Of a stretch of DNA of 47,253 nt, positions 1 to 8,137 are shown one piece after another. The stretch is from JAPXRI01 sp033813635. Its GTDB lineage: Bacteria > Bacillota > Clostridia > Oscillospirales > QAMX01. Made by a program: the position numbers and the translations under genes. The number at the start of each line of letters is the position of its first letter. Positions within the stretch are counted from its first letter, which is position 1. The stretch covers positions 1-47,253 of the forward strand of contig JAPXRI010000018.1 in the NCBI GenBank assembly GCA_033813635.1, in the 5' to 3' direction. Under the pieces are notes generated by a model. The model saw only the letters and a program-made list of their open reading frames with translations. It had not been told where the DNA came from and did not search any database.

Positions 1-184
1 TCAAAAACAAGAGGAAAGTAATTCAGTTTTCCCATTTGTCTTGAATCCGATATCATTAGTTTAACCTCATTATCAAGCGGAAGACTCAATACATCTGCAC
101 GCGCCCCGGCAGCAAATTCTGTTGCTTCAGTAGCGTTTTGTACTCTTGGACAGACAGACGTTCCAAATCCAGATTGTATTTCAT
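1..184 (-). pseudogene. Partial or broken coding fragment at the window edge
   Basis: Reading leftward from 184, an ATG preceded by an AGAGGGGA ribosome binding site opens a 32-residue frame beginning MKYNLDLERLSVQEYKTLL and stopping at 86-88. A second, overlapping frame stays open from just after a TAG near 190 through the window edge and reads as plausible protein too (it includes FAAGARADVLSLPLDNEV). Either the short frame is a truncated N-terminus fused to unrelated sequence, or a frameshift separates start and body. It lies 35 bp downstream of the VOC gene on the same strand. I do not recognise the family. The gene cannot be judged without sequence to the left. Confidence 0.35.
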
Positions 185-219
185 GATGCTATTCCCCTCT
201 TTTTTCTCTTGCCAAATCT

Positions 220-609
220 TTACTTGTTAAATGAACCAATTTCAATCAAGTTTCCTTCCGGATCAGAGATATAGCATGTGCGTTGCCCCCACGGCTCGGT
301 AGTTGGCTCCAATATAGGTATCGCACCTTTGGATACGACTTCTTTAAATGTCAAATCAACCGCCGCATAGTTATCGACGCTTAAGGCAATTTCATAATGC
401 CCATTAATATTATTCGCATATCCAAAGGTTCTGTTTGTCATCTTCTCAAAGTCTGTCCGGCGGTATAATAAAAACAAGGTTCCATCCTTGACCAAATAAA
501 CATTCGACGCATTTTCATCTTCCCGGATTTCAAAATTCAGAATATCCCTGTAAAAGCGGACCATCGTTGCCATGTCTTTTACGAAGATCCCAAAACCATC
601 TAATTTCAT
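220..609 (-). CDS. VOC-fold (glyoxalase/bleomycin-resistance-like) protein
   Basis: This 129-residue protein has the size and layout of a single VOC-superfamily chain with two beta-alpha-beta-beta-beta modules. The first module starts MKLDGFGIFVKDMATMVRFY and the second contains the ending YISDPEGNLIEIGSF, in which the final glutamate is the usual metal ligand position. The N-terminal ligand position is a glycine (LDGFGIFV) where many active members have His, so metal binding may be incomplete. The start is set by GGAGGT nine bases upstream. It follows the 627-1127 gene by 17 bp on the same strand, suggesting co-transcription. Substrate is unknown; members range from glyoxalases to antibiotic-binding proteins. 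Confidence 0.8.
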   Translation of the reverse strand: MKLDGFGIFVKDMATMVRFYRDILNFEIREDENASNVYLVKDGTLFLLYRRTDFEKMTNRTFGYANNINGHYEIALSVDNYAAVDLTFKEVVSKGAIPILEPTTEPWGQRTCYISDPEGNLIEIGSFNK

Positions 610-626
610 AATGTGTCAACCTCCAA

Positions 627-1127
627 TCAAATTTGATTTTGAATTGATAAGCTCTCACTTATTGTCGTTATAAATTTCTCCACACCTTGATCGATAATAT
701 CTATCAACGAGACTTGATCCTCAAAATCTGGTTCAGGTGTCAAGATGCACTCAATTATAGCATCCGGATTATTGATATCATGAAATAGATTTACATCACC
801 TGAAATATTACTGTTAAGTATAGATGCGTAACTTTTTGCAATATCCCTGTTCCGAGCAGAAAGCCATACTTCAAAGTCACCCTTTTCATGTAAGTAGACA
901 ATGGCAATTTTCAAACCTTTATCCTTTAATAATTTCGTATTCAAAGAAAAATAGGACATATCCATATAGCCTTGATATATACTGCTTGTATCGTAATGTG
1001 GGTGTTTCTTGATAAACTCAGCTCTTAATTTCCCTAAAAATTCTAATATTCCTTTATACGCAATTTGTATTTCACCCTGTTGTAAATGATTTGTATACGC
1101 TTCAATCAGCTCATTCAGAGTCTTCAT
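627..1127 (-). CDS. Small cytosolic protein, DUF7000-like
   Basis: This is a soluble protein of 166 residues with no signal peptide or membrane segment. I chose the ATG at 1127 because AAGGAGG lies just upstream; the frame remains open to 1220, but that extension lies in repeat DNA and lacks a ribosome binding site. The N-terminus (MKTLNELIEAYTNHLQQGEI) is helical and is followed by SIYQGYMDMSYFS and a VWLSARNRDI segment. From memory this pattern resembles the small Firmicutes group called DUF7000; no function is known. It is translated ahead of the VOC gene, 17 bp apart. The base composition is AT-richer than most of the window. Confidence 0.75.
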   Translation of the reverse strand: MKTLNELIEAYTNHLQQGEIQIAYKGILEFLGKLRAEFIKKHPHYDTSSIYQGYMDMSYFSLNTKLLKDKGLKIAIVYLHEKGDFEVWLSARNRDIAKSYASILNSNISGDVNLFHDINNPDAIIECILTPEPDFEDQVSLIDIIDQGVEKFITTISESLSIQNQI

Positions 1128-1162
1128 ATTCCGCCTCCTTGATTTTTGCATCATTTTGTCTA

Positions 1163-1417
1163 ACATCCAACCTGACCACACAACCTCGGCAAAAGCCGAA
1201 AAAACATCTAACCCGACCACTCACGAACGCTGACATCTAACTCGACCACACGCGGGGCTATGACATCTAACCTGACCACTTGACTATCAAATGCCGCCCT
1301 TATGGACTTGTTTCCGAAAAGCGCTATTTTCATGTATTTCGCTCAATGAGTTTCACACCCATGTGTGCTAAAAACCTTGATATATAAGGGTTTTCAGCTC
1401 GCTTACTCTTTTACCCT
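1163..1417. repeat. Long direct repeat, copy 1, with four internal 17-bp repeats
   Basis: Four copies of a 17-bp motif close to ACATCTAACCTGACCAC begin at 1163, 1204, 1233 and 1263 (spacings 41, 29 and 30). They are followed by about 140 bp of unique sequence containing TTATGGACTTGTTTCC and CTTGATATATAAGGG. The same arrangement, with identical spacings, recurs at 2425-2678; by eye the two copies are about 80-85% identical. Copy 1 also has a small hairpin TCGGC-AAAA-GCCGA between the first two motifs that is lost in copy 2. Clustered terminal repeats are a known feature of IS21-type transposon ends, so a transposon end is one explanation, but no transposase is present. The remaining bases to 1513 show nothing else. 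Confidence 0.8.
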
Positions 1418-1513
1418 ATTTCCATCCGAGCCGGTTGTGGTCTTTTCGTTTTTTAATACCAGTTCGCATTTCAAGTCTCATTTTCTCATTCTTAGTTAAC
1501 AGAGCCTTTAACG

Positions 1514-2329
1514 CTACCTAGGAATTACAACCTCAATATATTGCCCTTGCTCACAATAGCCATTTTCATCAAAACGCAATTCTCGCTGCTCACTAATTGG
1601 TTTGTTTTCAAAGTCTGTAATAACCAAAACGGCATCCCTGATTTTTCCTTTAAATTCCGATGCTTCGAAAGCTACTAAAAAGTCGGGGCCACTTGAACCC
1701 CTTCCGAGTGTCAGTGTTGTGTTGGTTTTAGACTGATATCTAAAATTTACATACCCGCCTTCACCTTTTGAGTCTACAATTCTCACAAGGAAAGTGCCTT
1801 CGGGGTATAAACTGGTTAAAGGCTTATCCGTCATAGAAAGGGTGATCTCTTTTCCTTCTTTACATGTTTGCAGATCTTCGGAAAAAGTTAAAGGCATTAT
1901 CTCGGAGAGGGGATTGCGGGAATTGATGTCTTCAACCCTTGCAACGCTAAGTCCAATTTTCATTTCGCCGCTTCCCCCCATATCCCAATCACAATAAGCG
2001 GATAGTTCCGATATGTCTACGGTCAACGAATCGGATTCAATGGGGTAGCTCTTGAAACGCGTTATTGGCTCTCCGGGATTAAATGCGCCTACTGGTGCAA
2101 AAATTAGATTATATTTCTCCTGCCTTTGATCAAGATTTGAAATCTTTAAAGAAATTGTAATTGTTCCGTCGCCCTCTTCGTTATTTTCCTTATTTTCATT
2201 TTTCACGGTTTGGTTGCTTTTTGCAGTGTTATTATCTTGTTTCTCTGAATCAGTTTTGTTGCATCCTATCAGGGACATTGTCAATATCAATAATATTAAT
2301 GCGAAAACAGTGATGGTTCTTTTTTTCAT
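1514..2329 (-). CDS. Secreted lipoprotein of unknown function
   Basis: The product has 271 residues. A lysine-rich start (MKKRT), a hydrophobic stretch and the lipobox SLIGC at about residues 19-23 mark it as a lipoprotein anchored on the outer face of the membrane. A low-complexity linker rich in K, N, E, Q and T follows to about residue 55. The rest is predicted beta-rich and contains IVDSKGEGGYVNFRYQSKTN; I do not recognise a domain. GAGGAGAG upstream supports the start at 2329. The gene sits exactly between the two ~255-bp direct repeats, as if it were cargo or the survivor of a duplication. Confidence 0.75.
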   Translation of the reverse strand: MKKRTITVFALILLILTMSLIGCNKTDSEKQDNNTAKSNQTVKNENKENNEEGDGTITISLKISNLDQRQEKYNLIFAPVGAFNPGEPITRFKSYPIESDSLTVDISELSAYCDWDMGGSGEMKIGLSVARVEDINSRNPLSEIMPLTFSEDLQTCKEGKEITLSMTDKPLTSLYPEGTFLVRIVDSKGEGGYVNFRYQSKTNTTLTLGRGSSGPDFLVAFEASEFKGKIRDAVLVITDFENKPISEQRELRFDENGYCEQGQYIEVVIPR

Positions 2330-2424
2330 GGTAATTCTCTCCTCATAATTATTTATTGTTCTTTAAGCCTATTTTAACCCTTGTTTTATCATATTGTACT
2401 TGACAAGCACACCTCACAATCAAA

Positions 2425-2678
2425 ATATCCGACCTGACCACACAACCTCAAAAAAATCCGAAAAAACATCTAACCTGACCACTCGCGAAGGCTGACATCT
2501 AACCCGACCACTCGCCAAGCTATGACATCCAACCTGACCACTTGACTATCAAAAACCGCTCTTATGGACTTGTTTCCACGAAGCGATATTTTCATGATTT
2601 TACTCAGTGGGTTTTATACCCATATGTGCTATAAGCCTTGATATATAAGGGCTTTACCTACACTCACTCTTTGACCCT
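2425..2678. repeat. Long direct repeat, copy 2, with four internal 17-bp repeats
   Basis: Second copy of the element at 1163-1417 in the same orientation. The 17-bp motifs begin at 2425 (degenerate), 2466, 2495 and 2525, preserving the 41/29/30 spacing. The downstream TTATGGACTTGTTTCC and CTTGATATATAAGGG blocks are also conserved. Similarity stops around the ACCCT at 2674-2678. Conservation of spacing but not of every base argues for an old duplication or two independent insertions rather than a recent assembly artefact. Confidence 0.8.
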
Positions 2679-3408
2679 AGACATCAATACTACCGTCTCA
2701 ACGTGGCTCGAGTTAATTGAACCGGTGTCTGTGGGCTATTTTAGGAACCATCTGTACACGGGAACACGTCAGTCGAACAGGCGCAACTCTTACTTACCCG
2801 TGAATAAATACCGTATTACACAACGCTCCATTGCCTCTGAAAACCAGCTTTCCGAAAAGCATCTTCCATGCTGCGAGCAAACGAACAAAAGAACGTTCAA
2901 GGAAACAAACAGCCGCGCGTCTTTTTCATCGATTTCCTCACCGCTTTCCGCCAATCCCCGGAGTGCCAGGCAACGGCTTCCCTCGTCCCGATGATTTGAC
3001 CGGAGCATGCCGGCTTCCTGGGCATAGCATCCAAAGCCGGCTAAAGAAAAATCAATAGGAACCAGTTCAGCTTTGCCAATCTTTGCAATTTTAATAACAT
3101 TACATAAAGCATATCACATCTCTTTACAAAATTCAACATTTCATTCACAAATAAATCAATAATATTGTGTTTATACACATTATTCGTTATTAAAATATCA
3201 AGCAGAAAATATCAGCTCGGCAGTATCTTCTTGCAGAAAAAGACAAAACAGATTATGACGAACAAATGCCGACCATATTTAAAGCTGTGTGGGGACGCCG
3301 ACGATTGCATGGGTGCAATTTTAGAATCTCTCATAAAAAATCGATGAAAGCACTTGAAAACTTAAGCGGGATGAACTGAAATAATATCGGACAGGAGGTC
3401 GAATAACA
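2679..3408. other. Long stretch without a convincing gene
   Basis: Several open frames of 60-118 codons cross this region on both strands, but none has a ribosome binding site with a recognisable protein sequence. Around 3009-3046 there is an inverted repeat (GCCGGCTT ... AAGCCGGC) without a clear T-run. The composition becomes AT-rich after 3060. It may be decayed mobile or coding DNA. The 23-codon gene at 3409 begins at its right end. Confidence 0.4.
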
Positions 3409-3480
3409 ATGTATTTGCTGCTTGGAATCATATTGTTACCAATCGTTGTATTGGCGGATTTAATCCGAAGAACGAAATAA
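3409..3480 (+). CDS. 23-residue single-span membrane peptide
   Basis: An ATG with AGGAGGT nine bases upstream opens a 23-codon frame: MYLLLGIILLPIVVLADLIR and then RTK. It is one hydrophobic helix of about 17 residues with a basic C-terminal tail, the usual shape of small membrane peptides. The strong ribosome binding site is the main reason to believe it. No neighbour suggests a role. It could be a regulatory membrane peptide or a type I toxin-like peptide; I see no clear antisense RNA promoter, so that is not claimed. Confidence 0.5.
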   Translation: MYLLLGIILLPIVVLADLIRRTK

Positions 3481-3635
3481 AGCGAAACGGAAAAATACCG
3501 CATATCGACCGCCTCCTATCCCTAAATTGAACAATAAAATAGAGCGCTCGGCCTTCCAAAAACGAAAAGCCGGGCACAAATTTATATCCGCGCTCAAAGC
3601 CGCGCGGCTAACGCTCGCCTGTCTTGCCGCTCGGG

Positions 3636-3663
3636 GCGGGGACAAAACGTCCCCGCTTTTTTT
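3636..3663 (+). terminator. Rho-independent terminator
   Basis: The stem GCGGGGAC / GTCCCCGC encloses a short AAAAC loop and is followed by seven T residues. It reads as a plus-strand terminator, about 155 bp after the small membrane peptide gene. Confidence 0.8.
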
Positions 3664-3686
3664 CTCAGCGCCGCTTTAGGCGCGGG

Positions 3687-3863
3687 TTATTTTAGTTTTC
3701 TAAGGTTTGTCTCAATCTCCCTGGCTATCTCCTCAATCTCCCGGCGGGAGCGCCCGAAACCTGCCCCGGCGCCGGAGCCCCCTTTCTCCTCGGGCAGGCC
3801 CGAAAAACCCTGCTCGTCCGTTTCCTTCACGTTCGTTTTTTCACCGATGTCTGGATTTTTCAC
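3687..3863 (-). CDS. Small charged helical protein, unknown function
   Basis: This 58-codon frame starts at a GTG with GGAGG eight bases upstream; an in-frame ATG at 3881 is not preceded by a good site. The product begins MKNPDIGEKTNVKETDEQGF, has a Gly-rich middle, and ends in an amphipathic helix (REIEEIAREIETNLRKLK). I do not recognise it. It is transcribed away from the PadR/HAAS genes and ends against the 3636 terminator. A longer opposite-strand frame overlaps it but looks like a composition shadow. Confidence 0.5.
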   Translation of the reverse strand: MKNPDIGEKTNVKETDEQGFSGLPEEKGGSGAGAGFGRSRREIEEIAREIETNLRKLK

Positions 3864-3981
3864 CGTCGACCGCCTCCGCAAATAATATACGCCGGTAAAA
3901 CCGGTTTAATACCGGTCGGCGCATGTGATTTCGCATAAAACCCGCGGCCTTTGAGCATATAAATTAGTGAATATTATGTAA

Positions 3982-4011
3982 TTGACAATAGTGTATGTCA
4001 TACAGTATAAT
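3982..4011 (+). promoter_or_regulatory. Sigma-70/SigA-type promoter with a palindromic operator candidate
   Basis: TTGACA (3982-3987) and TATAAT (4006-4011) are separated by 18 bp. The spacer contains a perfect palindrome GTATG-T-CATAC at 3993-4003. PadR proteins bind operators built on ATGT...ACAT half-sites and commonly repress themselves, so this palindrome is the natural candidate operator for the PadR gene that starts 26 bp downstream. Confidence 0.75.
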
Positions 4012-4036
4012 GGAAGCGTCAAAGGAAGGGATAGCG

Positions 4037-4363
4037 ATGGATTACAACGTAATCGAAGCCAACGCCGTGGTCGAGCTTCGGCGGGGGATGATGACGCTCG
4101 CGGTGCTGTGCCTATTGGGCGAGCCCAGGTACGGCTACTCGATCTTGCAGCTCCTCGAGGAAAAACATGTCCAGATCGACGCCGGAACCCTTTACCCGCT
4201 CCTCCGCAGGCTCGAGGCCCAGGGGGTTTTGGAGAGCAGGTGGGACACGGAGCAGTCCCGGCCGAGAAAATACTATGTTTTAAACGAAAACGGCCTGCGT
4301 CTCCGGGAGGCTCTGAAAAACGAGTGGCACCGCCTGAGCGGCGAAATATCCGAGATCATTTAA
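4037..4363 (+). CDS. PadR family transcriptional repressor
   Basis: The product has 108 residues. A PadR winged-helix domain covers roughly residues 15-95, with GYSILQLLEEKHVQIDAGTL followed by YPLLRRLEAQGVLESRW, the conserved recognition helix and wing start. The short C-terminal helix provides dimerisation, placing it in the short PadR subfamily 2. I prefer the ATG at 4037 (AAGGAAGGG just upstream) over the upstream ATG at 3995, which lies inside the promoter. It is followed by the HAAS-domain membrane protein 68 bp later, a common PadR pairing. It probably represses its own promoter and therefore its partner. Confidence 0.92.
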   Translation: MDYNVIEANAVVELRRGMMTLAVLCLLGEPRYGYSILQLLEEKHVQIDAGTLYPLLRRLEAQGVLESRWDTEQSRPRKYYVLNENGLRLREALKNEWHRLSGEISEII

Positions 4364-4431
4364 AAAGCAGCTTTAACGGAAAATTTCACTCATATATTTG
4401 CCGCCGCTTTTACGGCAGAATGGGGATTAAT

Positions 4432-5439
4432 ATGAACAACCTGATTGACCGCTATATCTACGACGTGACCCGCCGCCTCCCGGAAAGGGAGAGAGCCGAC
4501 GTTGAAAAGGAGCTCCGCGCGAATATTATGGATATGCTCCCCGACAACCCCGGCGACGAGGACGTCAGAAAAGTGCTTTTGTCCCTCGGCGACCCGGCCG
4601 GGCTCTCCGGAAACTACCGCTCCCGCCCGGGCTATCTGATCTCGCCCGAGCTGTTTGACGACTACTTAAGCGTTATAAAAATCGTCGTCCCGATCGTCGC
4701 GCTGGCGGTGGGCGTTGCCTCGCTTATTTCGGGTTTCTTTAGCGAGTACGCCGCAGGAGACCCGTACGCGCTTTTCGGCGCCGTCCTGGGAAAAACGATT
4801 GCGGGCGTTTTCAGCGGGGTTGTCTACGCGGCTTTCTGGGTCACCCTCGGCTTTGCCGCCGCGGATTACTGCAGCTTCAAAAGACCGAAAAAGGAATGGA
4901 ACCCCGACAGCCTCCCCGAGATCCCCTCTCCGAAAATCCCCCGGATAAAGAGAGCCGGAATCGTCGCCGAAACGGCCGTCTCCGTGATGTTCTGCGGGTT
5001 CTTGGCTGTGGCGTTTTCTAGGCATCCGCAGATCTTCTCATGGGTCGAGGTGAAGGACACCGTGCGCACCGTCACACCCCTGTTCAACGCCGACACCGTG
5101 GCCGGTTTCGCGCCCTATCTGTGGGCGCTCGCGGTGCTGGCGCTTATCTCGGGCATTGTGAAGCTGATTTACGGCCGCTGGAGCTGGGCCACGGCGTCCC
5201 TGCAAAGCCTCTGGCAGGCGGCCTCCGCCCTGTTCTGGGTGGTGTTCTTCCGGAGCGCCGGCCTCTTCAATACCGGATTTCTCCGCAAGGCGGCCGATGC
5301 GCTGGGCGATAAGTATTCTAGGGTCAGCGCTGGCTGGCAGACCGGAGTGAGCGTCCTCTGCGCGCTGATTGTAATCGGCACGGCAATCGACATCGTCAAA
5401 GCCTTCGTTTACGCCTACAAAACCGAAAAATACAGGTAA
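4432..5439 (+). CDS. HAAS-domain membrane protein
   Basis: The 335-residue product starts with a cytosolic domain (NNLIDRYIYDVTRRLPERER, then ADVEKELRANIMDML) typical of the HAAS/DUF1700 domain found next to PadR regulators. This is followed by about six hydrophobic spans, for example around IVVPIVALAVGVASLISGFF, GVVYAAFWVTLGFAA, ALAVLALISGIVKLI and TGVSVLCALIVIGTA. The start at 4432 has GGGGA five bases upstream; the frame is open much further left through the PadR gene, which is a shadow. Such proteins are thought to work with the PadR partner in envelope-stress sensing or export, but the ligand is unknown. Confidence 0.88.
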   Translation: MNNLIDRYIYDVTRRLPERERADVEKELRANIMDMLPDNPGDEDVRKVLLSLGDPAGLSGNYRSRPGYLISPELFDDYLSVIKIVVPIVALAVGVASLISGFFSEYAAGDPYALFGAVLGKTIAGVFSGVVYAAFWVTLGFAAADYCSFKRPKKEWNPDSLPEIPSPKIPRIKRAGIVAETAVSVMFCGFLAVAFSRHPQIFSWVEVKDTVRTVTPLFNADTVAGFAPYLWALAVLALISGIVKLIYGRWSWATASLQSLWQAASALFWVVFFRSAGLFNTGFLRKAADALGDKYSRVSAGWQTGVSVLCALIVIGTAIDIVKAFVYAYKTEKYR

Positions 5440-5507
5440 GCCTTTGCACAATTATAACGGACAAAACTAAAGCGAAAGGGGCCGCGCTAAGCGGAATAAG
5501 GATTTAT

Positions 5508-6698
5508 ATGTACGATAATCTGACAAAAGAGGAACTGCTGCGGCGCCACTCGCGGCTTCGCCTCGCGCTGGATAAGGAGCTCCCCGACTGGGACTCGGCG
5601 GTGTTTATCGGAAAGGTCAACCAGTATTACCTTGAAGGCACGATGCAGGACGGCATCCTGGTTCTAAAGCGCGGCGGGAATGCGTATTATTTCACCCGCA
5701 GAAGCTACGAGCGGGCGCTGGATGAGTCCCCGCTGGACAATATATACGAAATCGAGAGCTACCGCGGCGCGGCGGAGATCGCCGGCGCGGATTTCGGCAA
5801 CACCTATATCGAGGCCGGCGTGGCGACGGTGGCGGCCGCGGAGCGCATGAAAAAGTACTTCAAAATCAAAAAGCTCGGCTCCCTCGACCATGTTGTGTCC
5901 GCCGTCAGGTCGGTAAAGACCCCGTACGAGCTGCATTGGCTCGAGCGCGCCGGGGCGCTGCAAAACGAGTTCTACACGGCCGTTCTGCCCGGGCTTTTAA
6001 AGGAGGGCGAGAGCGAGGCGGATTTCGCCGCGAGGCTCTACGCCGAGATGGTCAGGTTCGGTCATATGGGCGTCTGCCGCTTTTCGATGTTTCAGACTGA
6101 GATCGGCATCGGGCAGATTGGCTTCGGGGAGAGCTCGCTCTACCCCACCAGCTTCGACGGGCCCGGCGGTTCCCGGGGGATTTGCCCGGCGGCGCCGCTG
6201 CTGGGAAGCCGGGAGCGCAGGCTGAAAAAGGGCGACCTTGTGTTCGTCGACGTGGGCTTCGGCGTCAACGGCTATGTCAGCGACAAGACCCAGGTCTATA
6301 TGTTCGGCGCGAAGCCCTCCGACGAGCTGCTGAAAATACACCGGGCTCTGCTGGACATTGAAAAGCGCGCCGCCGACATGCTGCGCCCGGGCGCGGTCCC
6401 CTCCGAGATATACGCATCTGTTGTCAACCCGCTCTCCGACGAGTTCAGGCGCAACTTCATGGGCTTCGGCAGGCGCCGGGTAAAATTTCTCGGACACGGC
6501 ATCGGGCTGCAGGTGGACGAGGCGCCGGTGATTGCCAACGGGTTCGATAAGCCCCTCGAGGAAAACATGGCGATTGCGCTGGAGCCGAAAAAGGGCGTCC
6601 CTGGCGCCGGCATGGTCGGCGCGGAGGACACCTACTTCGTCACCCCGGACGGCGGAAGATGCGTCACCGGCGGCGGCAGGGACATCATCCCGGTCTGA
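5508..6698 (+). CDS. M24 family Xaa-Pro peptidase
   Basis: The 396-residue protein has a creatinase-type N-terminal domain (about 1-150) and a pita-bread metallopeptidase domain after it. All five dimetal ligand positions can be placed: D248 (FVDVGFG), D259 (VSDKTQVYMFG), H330 (GHGIGLQVDEAP), E359 (ALEPKKG) and E373 (GAEDTYFVT). It would remove an N-terminal residue preceding proline, or act as a prolidase, in the cytosol. AAGGA precedes the start. It lies 68 bp after the HAAS gene and ends with its own terminator, so it is probably a separate or read-through unit. Confidence 0.9.
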   Translation: MYDNLTKEELLRRHSRLRLALDKELPDWDSAVFIGKVNQYYLEGTMQDGILVLKRGGNAYYFTRRSYERALDESPLDNIYEIESYRGAAEIAGADFGNTYIEAGVATVAAAERMKKYFKIKKLGSLDHVVSAVRSVKTPYELHWLERAGALQNEFYTAVLPGLLKEGESEADFAARLYAEMVRFGHMGVCRFSMFQTEIGIGQIGFGESSLYPTSFDGPGGSRGICPAAPLLGSRERRLKKGDLVFVDVGFGVNGYVSDKTQVYMFGAKPSDELLKIHRALLDIEKRAADMLRPGAVPSEIYASVVNPLSDEFRRNFMGFGRRRVKFLGHGIGLQVDEAPVIANGFDKPLEENMAIALEPKKGVPGAGMVGAEDTYFVTPDGGRCVTGGGRDIIPV

Positions 6699-6755
6699 GC
6701 GGCGAGGCAATACCCGGACCTTAAGAGTCGCGTCAAAACTCTATAACAAAATCAA

Positions 6756-6801
6756 GAGCCGTATCTGTTGCCGAAATCCGGTAACGCACGGCTCATTTTT
6801 T
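6756..6801 (+). terminator. Rho-independent terminator
   Basis: GAGCCGT / ACGGCTC forms the outer stem and GTTGCCG / CGGTAAC an inner stem, followed by ATTTTTTAT. It ends the M24 peptidase transcript between two converging genes. Confidence 0.8.
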
Positions 6802-6827
6802 ATCCGGCGCGGAGACCTCGGCGGTTT

Positions 6828-8096
6828 CTACTCCGTTCCCTCCCGGTAAAACGCTGCGAACTCCTCCGCCGCCTTTTTCTGCGCGGTGAGACAGCCCGCT
6901 GAGAGCTCGCCGCCGTTTTTCTCCGCGACGGCCACCACCTCAGGAGAGAGCGCCCCCGAGTCCGCCATTTTCCGCAGAATCCCCTTCACCTTGCTCCGCT
7001 CCATGCCGTCACGGTAGGGACGCGGCTCTGTCAGGGCGGTGAAGACGTCGGCCACGGCCATTATCCGCGAGCCCAGCGGGATATCCTCTCCCTTCAGATG
7101 GAACGGATAGCCGTTGCCGTCCAGACGCTCGTGGTGGTAGGACGCCCATTTGTTAATCGTCTCGAAACCCTCGATTTTCTTCAGTATCTCAAAGGTATAG
7201 AAGGTGTGGGTCCTGATGGCGTTGAACTCGTTTTCGCTGAGCGCCCCGGGTTTTTCCAGCAGCGAGTTGTCTATCGCCAGCTTGCCGATGTCGTGGAGGT
7301 TCCCCGCTATCCGCATCATCTTGCACTCTTTTTCCGAGAACCCGAACAGCTCGGCGAGCCTTTCCGCTGTGTAGGCCACGCCCGAGGAGTGGGTCGCCGT
7401 AAAGCGGCTCCGGAAGTCGATCAGCTTTGAAAAAATGGTGGACAGAACCAGCATATCGTCCAGGTCCAGCTCGCTGAACCTGTTTATCACGCTGCGCGGA
7501 ATGTGGTCCAGCGGGTCTTTTTCGATCATCTCCAGCCAGATATGCTCAACCCGCTGGATTTCCAGCGCGGCGTCCACAAATTCCGGACAAAACGCCGTTC
7601 CGGTGTTTTCCCGTATATAGGCCATAATCCCCGGGATCTGGTGCAGCACGGGCTCGTTTTTTCTGACCCGGGCGCAGATCCGGTCGGCGAGGTGGAGCAA
7701 ATGGCTCCCCCTCGGGACGCTGTTCCCCCGGTAGGATATCCCCTCCCCGTTATTCCACGGGAGGTGGTGGTACCGTATAATCTCAGCCTTGCCGTTCATC
7801 AGCGGGTGCCCGCCCAGCTGCTTCGCGCCGCGAAACGAGTGGAGGTGCACCATTTCATCCTCGCTTTCAATAAGGGAAAGCTTCTCCTGAATTGAAAGCG
7901 CGCCGATATCGTGGAGCATGCCCGCTATCAGCACCTCGCTGAGCTCGTCCTCCGGCCAGCCCATGCGCTCCGCCAGGCGGTACGCAAGGTAAGCGACCTG
8001 TATCTGATGGTTGGTAATCTCGTAGGAGACCATGTCAACTGCGCTCGAGATGCACTCGAGCAGGCTGTATAAATGAACTTTTTCCAAAAATTTCAC
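6828..8096 (-). CDS. Double HD-domain protein with an HD-GYP module
   Basis: The 422-residue protein carries two HD phosphohydrolase domains. The first (about residues 20-170) has HQIQVAYLAYRLAERMGW and GMLHDIGALSIQEK. The second (about 220-400) has GNLHDIGKLAI followed by HHERLDGNGYPFHLKGEDI, the complete HD-GYP signature of c-di-GMP phosphodiesterases. The LHDIG metal-binding pair is present in both halves. No sensor or receiver domain is attached, so it is likely a cytosolic stand-alone phosphodiesterase, or a sensor whose first HD domain has turned regulatory. It is transcribed alone, 41 bp downstream of the exonuclease gene. Confidence 0.9.
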   Translation of the reverse strand: MKFLEKVHLYSLLECISSAVDMVSYEITNHQIQVAYLAYRLAERMGWPEDELSEVLIAGMLHDIGALSIQEKLSLIESEDEMVHLHSFRGAKQLGGHPLMNGKAEIIRYHHLPWNNGEGISYRGNSVPRGSHLLHLADRICARVRKNEPVLHQIPGIMAYIRENTGTAFCPEFVDAALEIQRVEHIWLEMIEKDPLDHIPRSVINRFSELDLDDMLVLSTIFSKLIDFRSRFTATHSSGVAYTAERLAELFGFSEKECKMMRIAGNLHDIGKLAIDNSLLEKPGALSENEFNAIRTHTFYTFEILKKIEGFETINKWASYHHERLDGNGYPFHLKGEDIPLGSRIMAVADVFTALTEPRPYRDGMERSKVKGILRKMADSGALSPEVVAVAEKNGGELSAGCLTAQKKAAEEFAAFYREGTE

Positions 8097-8137
8097 CCTT
8101 TTTATCTGTCCATCGGGAAATCCTTATCCCTGTCAGT

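Noticed and set aside
1163..1280. Possible CRISPR-like repeats
   Set aside because: The 17-bp motifs have short, partly similar spacers of unequal length, the whole block is duplicated at 2425, and no cas gene is seen.
2638..3058. Overlapping 75- and 118-codon plus-strand frames
   Set aside because: Both are rich in Ser, Arg and Pro, have no ribosome binding site, and the first starts inside the repeat element.
5997..6710. 237-codon minus-strand frame over the M24 peptidase
   Set aside because: The plus-strand protein has all five metal ligands; the opposite frame is a composition shadow.
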